Source: Rhodohalobacter sp. SW132
Lineage (GTDB): Bacteria; Bacteroidota; Rhodothermia; Balneolales; Balneolaceae
Assembly: GCF_003390325.1 (NCBI RefSeq)
Contig: NZ_QUOK01000004.1
Span: 248,001-312,000, forward strand
Reading direction: 5' to 3'
Length of the DNA: 64,000 nucleotides
Shown: piece by piece, positions 25,803 to 36,106 of the stretch
How the letters are laid out: each line of letters opens with the position of its first letter
Position numbering within the stretch: the first letter of the stretch is position 1
Position numbers and translations under genes: made by a program
Notes under the pieces: generated by a model
Seen by the model: the letters and a program-made list of their open reading frames with translations, nothing else
Databases searched by the model: none
What the model was told of the DNA's origin: nothing

Positions 25803-28244
25803 TTAATTGTTAAAAAAATCAATCACCACTTCCATGGTTTCTGTGGATGAAAAGCCCTCGACAGAAACTTCCTGTTGCTCCTTTTCTTTCCATAAAATCA
25901 GGTCATTGTTGACACGCATTGCAATTCCACCCCGGGCTTCCAGTACCTCTGCTGTATGAACTGCCGAATCCTGTTCTGAAGATGATGTTTGTTCTGTGCT
26001 CAGGACTGTAACAAAACGAGTGGAATTTTCCGGGTCTGTTGTTGATGCCGTTAAATGAAACTGATCCGGCATTTGGCTGGGAAGATGATGACTTTCAGGA
26101 AGTGTTTCCGGATCAGGCGGAGGCGTATCAAAACCTGAACGCAGATCGATCGAAAGATTGCCAGGTTCCAGGAATCGTACCGAAAGCCGGGCATCTCCAT
26201 GAGTTGACATCACTGTTCTGGTTTGATGATCAATCTGTATCTCGTTGATGGTGTGCAGAAGCCACTGATAGGTCGATTCCCTATCACCTGAAATGATATC
26301 ATCAATTATGACGAAATAATCAGGCCGGTTAAACAGCACATATCGATGAAAACGATCCAGGCGTCCTTCATAGGCTTCTGTGGCATCTCCGACCGCGAAT
26401 ACATAATCCCCGAGCTCCTGGTGTTCAATAATTCTGCCTCTGGATTGACTGCTGTGGGATAGCTGGCCTTTATTATCCACCAAAATTGAGTTATGTGCTT
26501 TTGTTTGCCTGATCCACTCATCGTTGTGGGGATGAGTTCCGGGGTAGCGGTATCCACTGATTATGGCCAGGGATTCCCGGAATGCCTCAATTATAAATGA
26601 ATTCTGATTTGCATGATTATGACTGACGGCTCCATAGGGATTGCTTTGAAACAACATCAGGATATTGTTTTCAGGATCTGCCATATTGCTGTGCATCGCC
26701 ACAAGACCGACATCCCTGAAAGCATGGGATTGCGGTAAATCGAAAGGAGGCTTTGGCTGCACGATATCTGCCGTATCCACATGAAATGCTTCCCTGCCTA
26801 GTTCCACCGGCATGGATGCCGGGAACCGGACATCGGGATCAAATAAATTAAACTCCCCGTTTGACAACCTGCCGATGCCGTACTCTTCGGCATGCCATCT
26901 GAAATAGGGATTATTGTACATTGTTGTCAGCATTGAGGTTACCCGCCCCGCTTTAGATTCGATTGGCGTATTGTGTTCATCCCCGGGAGCCGAAGTCGGA
27001 CGATGGGGATATGCGGCATAAAGCCCGTAATACCCGGTATTTTGAAGAAATGGTTTGTCTTTGACCGGGATTCCGAGCCTGTCAAGCTCATTCATGGCTC
27101 GCATCATCCGGCGAATATAGGCCGTCCAGTAATGTACACCTTCATGCCAGCCGCCCTCGGAGCTTCCCCATCCGGGATATGTGCTCCAGAGCAACTTTAA
27201 GGAATAATCAAACCAGTCCTGCGCTTCGGGAACATCGTGTGCCAATACCACGCTGCTTTCTAATATGAAACCCAGCATTCGTATGGCGTGATTGTGATAT
27301 GGACGTGTTTCCAGCGGTCGGTCCCGGTGGATATCGTAGTGAATCTGCTCCATTCTCTGTGTTAAAGCACTGATACATTTTTGCCGTTCTGATTCACTCA
27401 GGTAATCATAGATCCAGTCGAATGTCCAGGGAGCGTGTTCGGCTATATCCAGACCCAGTTCGGAAGGCCAAATCACACTTGAAGGGCCATCAACATCCCA
27501 CTCCATATAATTCATCAGCCGTCGCCTGGCCTCTTCCGCATATTTTTGGTCTCCAGTATACACATAAGCCAGTGCAGCAATAACCATTCGTTGAGTGTAG
27601 GGCCTCATCGTCTGCCAGTTTTCAGTGTACACTTTTTCAAAATCTTCATATTCATCCCATGGATCAGGTTCCGCAAAGAGCGGTTCGTTCATCTCCAGGA
27701 TTTGATCAGCCATTGAAATAACGGGTTCAAGGATGTGAGAAAACCTTCCGTTCTCGTCAGAGCGAATGTTTGATACTACTTCGGGTGTAAAAAATAACCG
27801 CGGGCGTTTTTGAGGAATATGACTCAATACTTCATCAACAGATATAAAAGGGAAATTTACAGCATCTTCTGGAATTTCGAACGCGCGTATTTTACTGTAA
27901 CATACTTCTTCGTCTTCATTACTGTAGCCATACCGCCAATACCATTGCCCCGGCTGCATGGTTTCCTGTGGAATGAATACAGTCATGTCTAGATTCTTTT
28001 CAGTAAATGTATTATCTGGTTGAAAATCCTTTGACTGGGAATATTGAACGATATAGCTGTCCACTGATTCGTGTGGCAACCAGACAAAAGCAGGAGGATT
28101 GGTTTCTGTAGTATCACCTTCGTCCGGTGAATAGTTTACTTCATCTTCAGCCGGTGGCCGATCCAGGCAATTTGCCATAGATAAATCTGAAACAGCCAGA
28201 CTTATAAAAAGGATCAAACAAAAAGTTAAAGGGCTTGGATTCAT
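25803..28244 (-). CDS. DUF4962 / heparinase II/III-family lyase
   Basis: This encodes 813 residues. After a signal peptide (FCLILFISLAVSDLSMANC) comes a fibronectin-like DUF4962 N-terminal domain (TNPPAFVWLPHESVDSYIVQ, WYWRYGY), residues about 30-140. The alpha/alpha toroid follows at about 150-480 (RPYHNHAIRMLGF, GGWHEGVHYWTAY), then the heparinase II/III beta-sandwich at about 500-780 (NPYGAVSHNHANQNSFIIEA with the catalytic His, RYPGTHPH). This is the arrangement of heparinase II-like and oligo-uronide lyases. It lies 8 nt downstream of the small secreted protein gene in the lyase operon. Confidence 0.87.
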   Translation of the reverse strand: MNPSPLTFCLILFISLAVSDLSMANCLDRPPAEDEVNYSPDEGDTTETNPPAFVWLPHESVDSYIVQYSQSKDFQPDNTFTEKNLDMTVFIPQETMQPGQWYWRYGYSNEDEEVCYSKIRAFEIPEDAVNFPFISVDEVLSHIPQKRPRLFFTPEVVSNIRSDENGRFSHILEPVISMADQILEMNEPLFAEPDPWDEYEDFEKVYTENWQTMRPYTQRMVIAALAYVYTGDQKYAEEARRRLMNYMEWDVDGPSSVIWPSELGLDIAEHAPWTFDWIYDYLSESERQKCISALTQRMEQIHYDIHRDRPLETRPYHNHAIRMLGFILESSVVLAHDVPEAQDWFDYSLKLLWSTYPGWGSSEGGWHEGVHYWTAYIRRMMRAMNELDRLGIPVKDKPFLQNTGYYGLYAAYPHRPTSAPGDEHNTPIESKAGRVTSMLTTMYNNPYFRWHAEEYGIGRLSNGEFNLFDPDVRFPASMPVELGREAFHVDTADIVQPKPPFDLPQSHAFRDVGLVAMHSNMADPENNILMLFQSNPYGAVSHNHANQNSFIIEAFRESLAIISGYRYPGTHPHNDEWIRQTKAHNSILVDNKGQLSHSSQSRGRIIEHQELGDYVFAVGDATEAYEGRLDRFHRYVLFNRPDYFVIIDDIISGDRESTYQWLLHTINEIQIDHQTRTVMSTHGDARLSVRFLEPGNLSIDLRSGFDTPPPDPETLPESHHLPSQMPDQFHLTASTTDPENSTRFVTVLSTEQTSSSEQDSAVHTAEVLEARGGIAMRVNNDLILWKEKEQQEVSVEGFSSTETMEVVIDFFNN

Positions 28245-28253
28245 ATGACAGGT

Positions 28254-28793
28254 TTAAATTTTGGAATAAGAAGTAAACTTACCGGTAAGCTTAAATTCCT
28301 TACCTGATTTATTGCCATTCAATGTTACATCAAAGGATCCACTGACATAAGCTTGTGACACTTCCATAATTATCACCTCACCCGAAATGGATGAAACACG
28401 CTCTTTTGAGACAGCTTCATCACTGTTATTATCTTCATCATGTTCATCAGTATATGGCACTCCACATACCACTCCTGAACGGGGTTCTTCTTGAGAATTC
28501 GTGAGATATTCACCTTTTTTCAGGCCTTCATCTGACAATTTGAGTATATGAATACTGCAGATGACAGGCTCCGCGTCTTCCAGATAAAAAGAGATCATGC
28601 CCGGCATGGAAGAATAGGTGGATATTCCGGAGAATTGCATGTTATCCTCTCCATAAATCAGTGTGGCTTCAAAAACATTATCAGGTTTTTGGTCAGTAAT
28701 GTTATCGAAAAAAACTGTTATCATCGAAATAGCTGTCAGGCAGGCGATGACATATTTGAACCTAAAGATCACAGACATAATTATTTTCCTCAT
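28254..28793 (-). CDS. Small secreted protein of unknown function in the lyase operon
   Basis: This encodes 179 residues. A hydrophobic N-terminal segment (YVIACLTAISMITVFF) exports it. The rest is beta-rich, ending VSGSFDVTLNGNKSGKEFKL then TGKFTSYSKI, a pattern seen in lipocalin-like or DUF6252-like small proteins of Bacteroidota, but I do not assign a family. The start lies 5 nt after the stop of the upstream heparinase copy 2 and the end lies 9 nt before the DUF4962 gene, so it is translated with them; a glycan-binding role is possible. Confidence 0.6.
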   Translation of the reverse strand: MRKIIMSVIFRFKYVIACLTAISMITVFFDNITDQKPDNVFEATLIYGEDNMQFSGISTYSSMPGMISFYLEDAEPVICSIHILKLSDEGLKKGEYLTNSQEEPRSGVVCGVPYTDEHDEDNNSDEAVSKERVSSISGEVIIMEVSQAYVSGSFDVTLNGNKSGKEFKLTGKFTSYSKI

Positions 28794-28798
28794 ATCGG

Positions 28799-30961
28799 TC
28801 AGTTAAGATTATTAATTTCTGGCAGTCCATCGTCCAGCGGAACAGTTACAACAACCGGCTGTTCACCCGCTACTTGTATCTCCACATCCACATTATCCTC
28901 ATTAACAATGGTAGATTGAACTTCGGGAACGAGCCCGTCTGCCGGGACCAGTATCCATGCAAAAACAGAATCACCCTCGATATTTGCTGAATAGATAGCT
29001 GTAGGATTGGGTTCTTTCTCACCATACGTCCTGCTGTACCACCCCTGGTAATAGGGTTCGGTCTGGCCTTCTATTATTTCGAGCTCCCAGTGAATATCAC
29101 CTGAGGGAACAACCCTGATATTTCCTTTTCCCTGATCATTGGAAACAACCTGTAGTTCTTCTATCACTGCATTGGCATCAGGTGCATATCGCCACAGGGT
29201 TTGTATCTCTCGTGGCCGGTCTGTTGTTAAACGATCCACAACCACCCAATACCTGTCTTTTACATAAACTACTGCCCGTGTATGATCCGCCTGACCTTCA
29301 ATTCCTTCATAACCGTCGCTAAATGTACCCCGGGCAAAATCCAGCTCTCCAGTATTGATGTAATCCCGGCCTTCCTCGTGGGGTTCTTCTGCGATTCTTT
29401 CCCATACATCCTGGCCGGCGCCATCCACCAGAATTGCATTTTGCGAAAAGGTACTTCGGAAATATCCCCGCCAGACTGTGGGATCAAAACTGAAATAATC
29501 TTCATGAGTAAATCGTCCGCTGTCAACCAAGAGGTCTCTACCGTATGCGTGAACAGACAAATGCAGTTTATCTCTGTGTTGATGTCCGATTCCGTACGGC
29601 CCGGTTTTAAAAAATGCCCAGTGACTCATCCGGTCCCAGCCGTTTCTCATAACATGAAGTCCTGCCCAGGGAAATACCCGTGAAGGCAGACCATCAGGTT
29701 CCACACCCTCTTCACCGTTTGTTGCGATAAATTTCCAATCCGACCGGTCATAATTTTCTGATGCCCGCAAAACACGCGGGCGCAGATCCTCCCGGTCGGA
29801 GTCATTGTTCAGAGGCTGAAAGCCATCGGGGCGCATACTGTAAGCCAGGTAATCATACATTCCTTCGATATGTTGCAGGTAGGAATCAGGAACCGCTCTG
29901 CTGGCTTCCCTGAAATTTTCGACCAGGTTTTCAAAGCGGCTCAGTGCCACCCAATGTGTATTTGTTGCCAGTTCCATTTGTACTCCATCGGGATATACCT
30001 GTCCACCGTTGATTTCAGCTTCCATTACTTCCAGTGCATAGTCGATCCATTCTTCGGATTGTTGAAATTCCGGAAATGTCAGCCCTATATAACTCAGCCC
30101 ATTCATTTCCATGGTGGCCCAATTGTGGTGAACCTGGTGGTATTCCTGCAGGTAGTCGGCATGGATAATAAAACTGTGAATCATTAATAGCCTGGCAGCT
30201 GGTGTAAATTCATCTGCTTGTTGAAAGCCAAAAAAAGCCTGTGGCCAGCTCTCTCCCATTCGGATACCTGCATCAATATCACGCCAGATTACTTCACCAA
30301 TATCACGCCAGTCCAGTTCTTGTGTAGTTGTTCTGTGGACTTCCCAGAACCTGTCGCCCTTTTCGGTGAGGGGATTATTAAGAATCCAATCGCGAACGAT
30401 TTGATCAAATTTTTCAGCATATTCAGCATTTTCAGTCTCGTGCCAACCATTGAGTAAATGGAAAAAATATCTGTGTCTGTTTAGATTATAGCCAAATTCA
30501 TCATCCTGATCTGGTCCAGTATAATTCCAATCCCATCCTCCACCATCAGTTGTTGGAATTTCAACTGTGGCACCGGTACGGGTAATCTTGTTTTGTAGTA
30601 CATTTTCGGCTTGTTCCTGGTCATCGGGGTCAGAATATTCGTACGATTTTTCCCTCAACCATTTTGCTGATTCTCCAGATCGGTAATAGTCTAAAAGTAA
30701 ATTAGCGGCAGACAGAGTATCAGAGTTTTCAAGGGCAGTTTTTACCGGCTCTAATCCGGGATAGTCTATATTTAGTGATGAAAAAATAGTATGAATTTTT
30801 CCCGGATACTGATTCCAGACGTCTTCAGTGGTGGTTATATCCTGCCAAGCGGCAGCCGGAGATTCCTGCCTGTCTTTATTATTATCATTTACCACGAAGA
30901 CTATTCCAAGTATAGATAAGATGAATAAATAAGCGGGTGAGATAGTAAATATGTTCATCAC
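28799..30961 (-). CDS. Heparinase II/III-family polysaccharide lyase (copy 2)
   Basis: This encodes 720 residues with an exported N-terminus. It has the same architecture as 20798-22993, with long identical blocks: ATNGEEG then PDGLPSRVFPWAG, and MWRGYF/VWRGYF. Toroid motif HHNWATMEMNGLSYIGL; catalytic-region motif GPYGIGHQHRDKLHLSVHAY; then YFSFDP. The two genes are evident paralogues kept in one locus, probably with different linkage or end specificity. It follows the beta-helix protein gene by about 120 nt. Confidence 0.88.
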   Translation of the reverse strand: MMNIFTISPAYLFILSILGIVFVVNDNNKDRQESPAAAWQDITTTEDVWNQYPGKIHTIFSSLNIDYPGLEPVKTALENSDTLSAANLLLDYYRSGESAKWLREKSYEYSDPDDQEQAENVLQNKITRTGATVEIPTTDGGGWDWNYTGPDQDDEFGYNLNRHRYFFHLLNGWHETENAEYAEKFDQIVRDWILNNPLTEKGDRFWEVHRTTTQELDWRDIGEVIWRDIDAGIRMGESWPQAFFGFQQADEFTPAARLLMIHSFIIHADYLQEYHQVHHNWATMEMNGLSYIGLTFPEFQQSEEWIDYALEVMEAEINGGQVYPDGVQMELATNTHWVALSRFENLVENFREASRAVPDSYLQHIEGMYDYLAYSMRPDGFQPLNNDSDREDLRPRVLRASENYDRSDWKFIATNGEEGVEPDGLPSRVFPWAGLHVMRNGWDRMSHWAFFKTGPYGIGHQHRDKLHLSVHAYGRDLLVDSGRFTHEDYFSFDPTVWRGYFRSTFSQNAILVDGAGQDVWERIAEEPHEEGRDYINTGELDFARGTFSDGYEGIEGQADHTRAVVYVKDRYWVVVDRLTTDRPREIQTLWRYAPDANAVIEELQVVSNDQGKGNIRVVPSGDIHWELEIIEGQTEPYYQGWYSRTYGEKEPNPTAIYSANIEGDSVFAWILVPADGLVPEVQSTIVNEDNVDVEIQVAGEQPVVVTVPLDDGLPEINNLN

Positions 30962-31081
30962 AGATTTTGTCTTTTTAATAAATGATTTCTGCCATTTTCA
31001 GAGTATAAAAAGCAGGAATGTGTTCTCTGCATAAGAACACACCCCTGTATTTTCATATATCACACTGATCGTTTGATGGTC

Positions 31082-32788
31082 TTACTTAATCAGAGTTATT
31101 TTCATTGATTGAACCCTACTTCCGGCTTCCATTCTAACTAAATAAGTACCGCTGGAAAGACTGGAAGCGTCGTATGTTACAGCATACGTGCCTGCAGAAT
31201 GTGCGCCCAATTCAATATTATCAACCATTTGCCCGAGAATATTATACACTTTAAGTGTTACATCCGAGGATTCAGCCAGTTGATATTGTATGTTGGTTGT
31301 AGGGTTGAACGGGTTGGGATAGTTTCCTAACAGTTTGAATTCGGTAGCTATCTGGTCAGGCTCTTCAATGTTTGTCGGCATTTCTCCAGCTTCCCAACGA
31401 TCCTTCAACTCAGGGAACCAGTTCAAATCCCCAATAGGAAAACCATTCTCGGCGGCCGTGAACGATTGTGCTGACTCGTTATAACTGAAATCGCGCCATG
31501 TATCAACACCAATAGACCCTGAGAATGGAGGATCCTCATCATCTCCGTTAAAATTTTCTCTTCTGTCCCATGGTAAAGGAAGTTCTTGGGAAGGATCTTC
31601 AAGATATGCCGTTATGTATTCCACAACATTTTGATAGTCGGGACGGTCGGTAAACTGTAGTTCTTCTTCATTTTCAGTGATGTTATCTTCAAAAACCAGT
31701 ACACCCAGTTCCTGCAGGTTGAATCCTGTTGAATCCATCATCTGATCATGTATAAATGGCCGTGCCGCCGGTTCTTCGGTAAAAGCCACCGAATCTCCAT
31801 CAGCTATGTTAGCATCCCAGTGATCCTGCAGCACCTGCACATATTCCTGCCGCATAGTGCCAAGATTATTATTGCGAATCACCAGGTTTCGGTCCTCATC
31901 ATTAAAGGCTTCAATCGGGTCGGCACTCATAAACGTCAATACGCTGTGATCAGCATATCCAGTACCGTCTCGGCCAGAATTACCACGCCAGCCGATATTG
32001 ACCATATGATTGTTTGTAAATACCAGCTCTTTGGCAAGTCCGATCTCCAAATGGTATCCCCAGTCCACAACCGTGTTATGATCGAATTCAAAATAGTTTA
32101 CTGTTCCGCCAAATGTTCGAAGCGGGAAATGAGTACCCAAGTACATCGTATTGTTTACAAATACGAGACTGTCTGCATTATTTCCCCTGCTGTCCCATAC
32201 CCGGCCACAACTCGGATCCGTGGTTTGACCCATATGTTTGAATTGGGAGTCGGATACAAACCAGCTGATGTTATCGGCATCGCTTCTTAGTATGAAACAA
32301 CCATGATGAGCGAAATAGGAGTTTTCTATTCTCCCCGTATGCCCTTCGGTTCTGATTCGCATATTTCCGTTCCAGGCTCCCTGATCATCAATCCCGGCAT
32401 AATAGACTCCCCGAACCGTTAAGTCATTTTCGGCATGAATAGGATGGTGACCTGCAAAATCGATGTCTACACCTGGCCTAATGATGGGTGGATGCCCATC
32501 GCCCTCTTCGGCTTCTATAATGAGGTGATAATCTTCGTTTATAATGGTTGCCTCTGTCCAGTATACTTCGCCGCGCTGCAATCTAAAGATAACCCCATCG
32601 GCTCCATTTTCTTCTATGGCCATGTTGAGATTACCGATTTCTGCCGGATAATTATCTGGTTCGACGTCTATATATGTTTGTGCGTTAACCTCATTAAACA
32701 CACTTAGAATACAAATTAAAAATAAAAGCAGAGTGGCTCTTAATCCCTGCATCACAATTTTGGCATGTTGCTTTGTATCAATGTACAT
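31082..32788 (-). CDS. Secreted beta-helix protein (PL6-like) with C-terminal sorting domain
   Basis: This encodes 568 residues. The signal is GLRATLLLFLICILSVFNEV; ATG at 32752 is an alternative start. Residues about 40-330 form a right-handed parallel beta-helix: repeated short strands such as DLTVRGVYYAGIDD, GRIENSYFAHHG, LVFVNNTMYLGTHFPLRTFG and YFEFDHNTVVDWGYH, which recall PL6 chondroitinase/alginate-lyase-like proteins. Residues about 490-568 are a type A secretion sorting domain (NYPNPFNPTTNIQYQLAE, SGTYLVRMEAG), so the type IX system should export it to the surface. It is the first gene after the TonB receptor and probably makes the first cut of the polymer or binds it. The PL6 assignment is tentative. 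Confidence 0.75.
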   Translation of the reverse strand: MYIDTKQHAKIVMQGLRATLLLFLICILSVFNEVNAQTYIDVEPDNYPAEIGNLNMAIEENGADGVIFRLQRGEVYWTEATIINEDYHLIIEAEEGDGHPPIIRPGVDIDFAGHHPIHAENDLTVRGVYYAGIDDQGAWNGNMRIRTEGHTGRIENSYFAHHGCFILRSDADNISWFVSDSQFKHMGQTTDPSCGRVWDSRGNNADSLVFVNNTMYLGTHFPLRTFGGTVNYFEFDHNTVVDWGYHLEIGLAKELVFTNNHMVNIGWRGNSGRDGTGYADHSVLTFMSADPIEAFNDEDRNLVIRNNNLGTMRQEYVQVLQDHWDANIADGDSVAFTEEPAARPFIHDQMMDSTGFNLQELGVLVFEDNITENEEELQFTDRPDYQNVVEYITAYLEDPSQELPLPWDRRENFNGDDEDPPFSGSIGVDTWRDFSYNESAQSFTAAENGFPIGDLNWFPELKDRWEAGEMPTNIEEPDQIATEFKLLGNYPNPFNPTTNIQYQLAESSDVTLKVYNILGQMVDNIELGAHSAGTYAVTYDASSLSSGTYLVRMEAGSRVQSMKITLIK

Positions 32789-32848
32789 ACGCTGTATCTC
32801 CTTTTTGTTATGGTTTTAATGTACTTCAGATGATTTCGGGACTGTAAC

Positions 32849-35800
32849 TCAAAAAGTTAACCTCACCCCCAAATCAAAAGATCTTCCGAAAAACTCTCTT
32901 TTTGTCGGAAAAACATCACTAAATAGTTGAGCAGCATCTGGTTCATTGGTAATGTTGTGCAGATTCAGATAGATGCTCAAATTTTCTCCAAACAGTTGCT
33001 GTCTGATCACAGCGTCAAACCGATTTAATTTTTGCGTATTGGAATCAAACTCGGGTTTCAATCCAACAGAAAACAGCTGGGGACCCTGGTGTAACATTGT
33101 TACACGGGCGGAAAAACCACGATAATCGTAACCTACTGAAATATTGGCGACATAATCTGGTTGTTGAGGCATACTGCCAACACGGAATGTATCAACTCTG
33201 ACAATACCTTCTGAGGTACGAATAGCCTCAGACCTTGGGTACTGAGTCTCCGTATTCATGGCAGTGATATTGGCGTTGATAACTATCCCATTAAATGGTG
33301 ATCTTAAAAACGTGAAATTACTTTGCCACTCAACTTCTAGTCCTCTTACATTTGTTTCAAGGGGATTATTAAATGGCTGCACAAGCTGATAATTACGTTC
33401 CGTTCGGCTCAGACCAAGTTCCTCATAGTCAGCTAGAATTCTCATCTCTCTCAAATAGATCAGATTATCAATTTCCTTATAAAATCCGCCGATTGTAAAC
33501 ATGCCAATCCGGTTACCAGAAAAAGTGAAAAATAGATCATAATTTATAGCTTCAGATGGCAACAGGCCCGGGTTTCCTCTTCGAACCCACCGGCCTTCCG
33601 GATTTATAGCTGAACGTGGAACCATTTCAGAAAAGCTTGGGCGGGAACTACTTTTGGTATATGCCATCCGAACCTGGAACCAATCAGTCATTTCATATCG
33701 CAGCTGAAACATCGGAAATATTTGATCGAAGTTTCTTGTCGCACTCGTATCTGCAACCCAGCCTGTATGATTTAAAGTACCGGACATTACACCATGAACT
33801 GCCTCATACTGGCCATCAGTTTGTTCATACCGAACACCGGGCATGAACATCAACCGTGATCCTATGTTCATTTCGGCCATAACATACGCCGCAGATATAC
33901 GCTCTTTACCTCCCTGATTGTCAGTCAGTGCAGACAGATCATCTACGAATCGACTTCTGTGAATATGATAAATAGAGTTTACCAAATCCCGGTCAAGTCC
34001 ATGGGGTAATCCAAAATTACCCAGAAACAGATTTTCTCTGCTATAATTTTCATCCACATAGTTAATCATGGAAATATTACCCAGATCGGTGGTGACCATT
34101 TCCCTGCCTTCTTCACTAATCAGGGTAGCATCATTGAAATTTGCCATAAATAGAGAGGTTAGCCTGTTATCACGGTCACGTGCTTTATCTAATATTTTCC
34201 CTCCAAATTTTAAATCACCCCGAAATAAATCGGAAACCGCCCAGGGCAGTGTTATATCTATCTGACCTATCGCATCTCTTTCCCTGGCATCAATTTCTGT
34301 TAAGTCGGTACGTCTCAATTCGGTATTGCGAAAATCATTATATGCAAAATCTGCCAGTGTGGTGATATCGCCTCTTAAATTAACCTCAGGTCGAAAGGCA
34401 TTTCGCTCACGAAATTCGGCATCGTGATCAAATGGATGATGTCGTGAAGAAACGCTATGGGACAATCGCCATTCCAGTTTTACATTATTCAGCGAAGGAA
34501 ACGAATGCTCCCCTGACAGTCTGGTTGAATATACATCCACTTCAATTTCTCGGGTTCGATAATGCCATTGTTGCCGGTTTTCAGCCAAAAGCAACCTACG
34601 CCTTAGCTCTCCTACATCTCTGTTGAGGCGGCTTGCAAATCCTGAAAGAAAGATTGTTCCATTCGGTATATGTATATCAAACATTAAACTCCCGCCAATT
34701 CGATCTCTTGTTTCGTTTGTAGCAAATACGTTCATATCACTTGTTTCAAGAGGAGCATGAGGTTCCCCGGCCCGCCTCGGCCTGACAACACTGTATGTTG
34801 TTAATAATTCATCAGAACTGCGGTCATTACGCTGTATATCAAAAGAACCAGCAAACCCAATTCGGTTTTCCCAGAACCGCCGGCTGCCGCTCACGGACGC
34901 ACCAAAATTCTCAAATGCCTCTACTTGCCCACTATACCCTCCTTTCAAGTTGAAACGGAGAAAAGATTCTTCAGGAATATTTGCAAGGTTAAAATTAACC
35001 GTGCCGCCAATCGCATCGGCATCCATATCCGGCCGGTTGGATTTATACAGTTCGATACCAGATAGCATTTCCTGTGAAATGAAATGTAAATCCACCGATC
35101 GCCCATCAAAGTCGGTGGAAGGAAGCCGTACACCATCGAAAGTAATGTTGTTATAACGGGAAGAGAGTCCCCTGATGGCAACATTTCTCGCTTCTCCGCC
35201 ATCCCGTACAATTGAAACACCCGGTAGCCTACCAAGTGATTCAGCAGCATTTGCATCAGCCAACTCTTTAAGACGGTCTTCCGATACAACATTAACAATA
35301 GAATTGGAGGAAAGCTGTGTTCGAATAGCCTGTGCTTGTCCAAGTGCCTGTGCACCGATAACTACCTCTTCACCTTCAACCTGATCCAGTTCAAGAGAAA
35401 TATTTCTTTCTATAGTCTCACCAGCAACAATAGTTATCTCAATATTCTTGGTTATATAGCCAAGGTAGCGTACAATAAGAATTAGCTCTCCGGCAGGCAG
35501 TCGTTGCAGAGTATATTCACCATCAATATTTGTAGCTGTACCAATAGATGTATCTTCTACCAGAATATTCGCTCCGAAAAGGGCTTCTCCTGTTGAAGCA
35601 TCTGTAACTCTACCTGTTATAGAACCGGTTTGCGCCTGTGAAATAGCATACGCCTCTAAATCAGAACGAAAACTACTCCGACTTCTCAGTAATACCAATT
35701 GCTGATTATTAGATATGGCAAACTGAAGTCCAGTATCATCCAGGATTTCCCAAAGTGCTTCATACACCGTAAAAGATTTGCCATCATACGAATATTTCTT

Positions 35801-36100
35801 TTCCTCCTGTAGAAGCGCTTTTCTGTACATTAATTTTAAACCTGCCTGATCTGCAACTGAATTCAATGCTTCTTCGAGTGTTGCGTTCTGCAGATGAAGA
35901 TTAATTACCTTATGAAGACGTGCATAAGCATCGCTGTCTTCTTTCGGCATTTGATTCTGAAACGCCAATATCTGCTCGCTGGTGCTGGTCGATTCTGAGT
36001 TTGAAACCTGTGCAGTAATACCAGGTACAACCATCAAAATCGCAACCAGAGCTGCTATGAATCGCACCAACATTGTTTGTAAGATTGTCCTCAAAATCAT
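32849..36100 (-). CDS. STN-domain TonB-dependent receptor/transducer
   Basis: This encodes 1083 residues. Signal peptide about 1-30; STN (secretin/TonB short N-terminal) signalling domain about 62-140 (LQNATLEEALNSVADQAGLK, FTVYEALWEILDDTGL); carboxypeptidase-regulatory-like domain about 155-240 (GSITGRVTDASTGEALFGAN); plug about 255-370 (IRGLSSRYNNITFDGVRLPS, DADAIGGTVNF); 22-strand barrel to the end with a terminal Phe (LGVRLTF). The plug resembles the Xanthomonas/Caulobacter-type receptors rather than SusC. It imports the oligosaccharide and relays its presence through the STN domain to FecR encoded 6 nt upstream. Confidence 0.9.
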   Translation of the reverse strand: MILRTILQTMLVRFIAALVAILMVVPGITAQVSNSESTSTSEQILAFQNQMPKEDSDAYARLHKVINLHLQNATLEEALNSVADQAGLKLMYRKALLQEEKKYSYDGKSFTVYEALWEILDDTGLQFAISNNQQLVLLRSRSSFRSDLEAYAISQAQTGSITGRVTDASTGEALFGANILVEDTSIGTATNIDGEYTLQRLPAGELILIVRYLGYITKNIEITIVAGETIERNISLELDQVEGEEVVIGAQALGQAQAIRTQLSSNSIVNVVSEDRLKELADANAAESLGRLPGVSIVRDGGEARNVAIRGLSSRYNNITFDGVRLPSTDFDGRSVDLHFISQEMLSGIELYKSNRPDMDADAIGGTVNFNLANIPEESFLRFNLKGGYSGQVEAFENFGASVSGSRRFWENRIGFAGSFDIQRNDRSSDELLTTYSVVRPRRAGEPHAPLETSDMNVFATNETRDRIGGSLMFDIHIPNGTIFLSGFASRLNRDVGELRRRLLLAENRQQWHYRTREIEVDVYSTRLSGEHSFPSLNNVKLEWRLSHSVSSRHHPFDHDAEFRERNAFRPEVNLRGDITTLADFAYNDFRNTELRRTDLTEIDARERDAIGQIDITLPWAVSDLFRGDLKFGGKILDKARDRDNRLTSLFMANFNDATLISEEGREMVTTDLGNISMINYVDENYSRENLFLGNFGLPHGLDRDLVNSIYHIHRSRFVDDLSALTDNQGGKERISAAYVMAEMNIGSRLMFMPGVRYEQTDGQYEAVHGVMSGTLNHTGWVADTSATRNFDQIFPMFQLRYEMTDWFQVRMAYTKSSSRPSFSEMVPRSAINPEGRWVRRGNPGLLPSEAINYDLFFTFSGNRIGMFTIGGFYKEIDNLIYLREMRILADYEELGLSRTERNYQLVQPFNNPLETNVRGLEVEWQSNFTFLRSPFNGIVINANITAMNTETQYPRSEAIRTSEGIVRVDTFRVGSMPQQPDYVANISVGYDYRGFSARVTMLHQGPQLFSVGLKPEFDSNTQKLNRFDAVIRQQLFGENLSIYLNLHNITNEPDAAQLFSDVFPTKREFFGRSFDLGVRLTF

Positions 36101-36106
36101 CAGATA

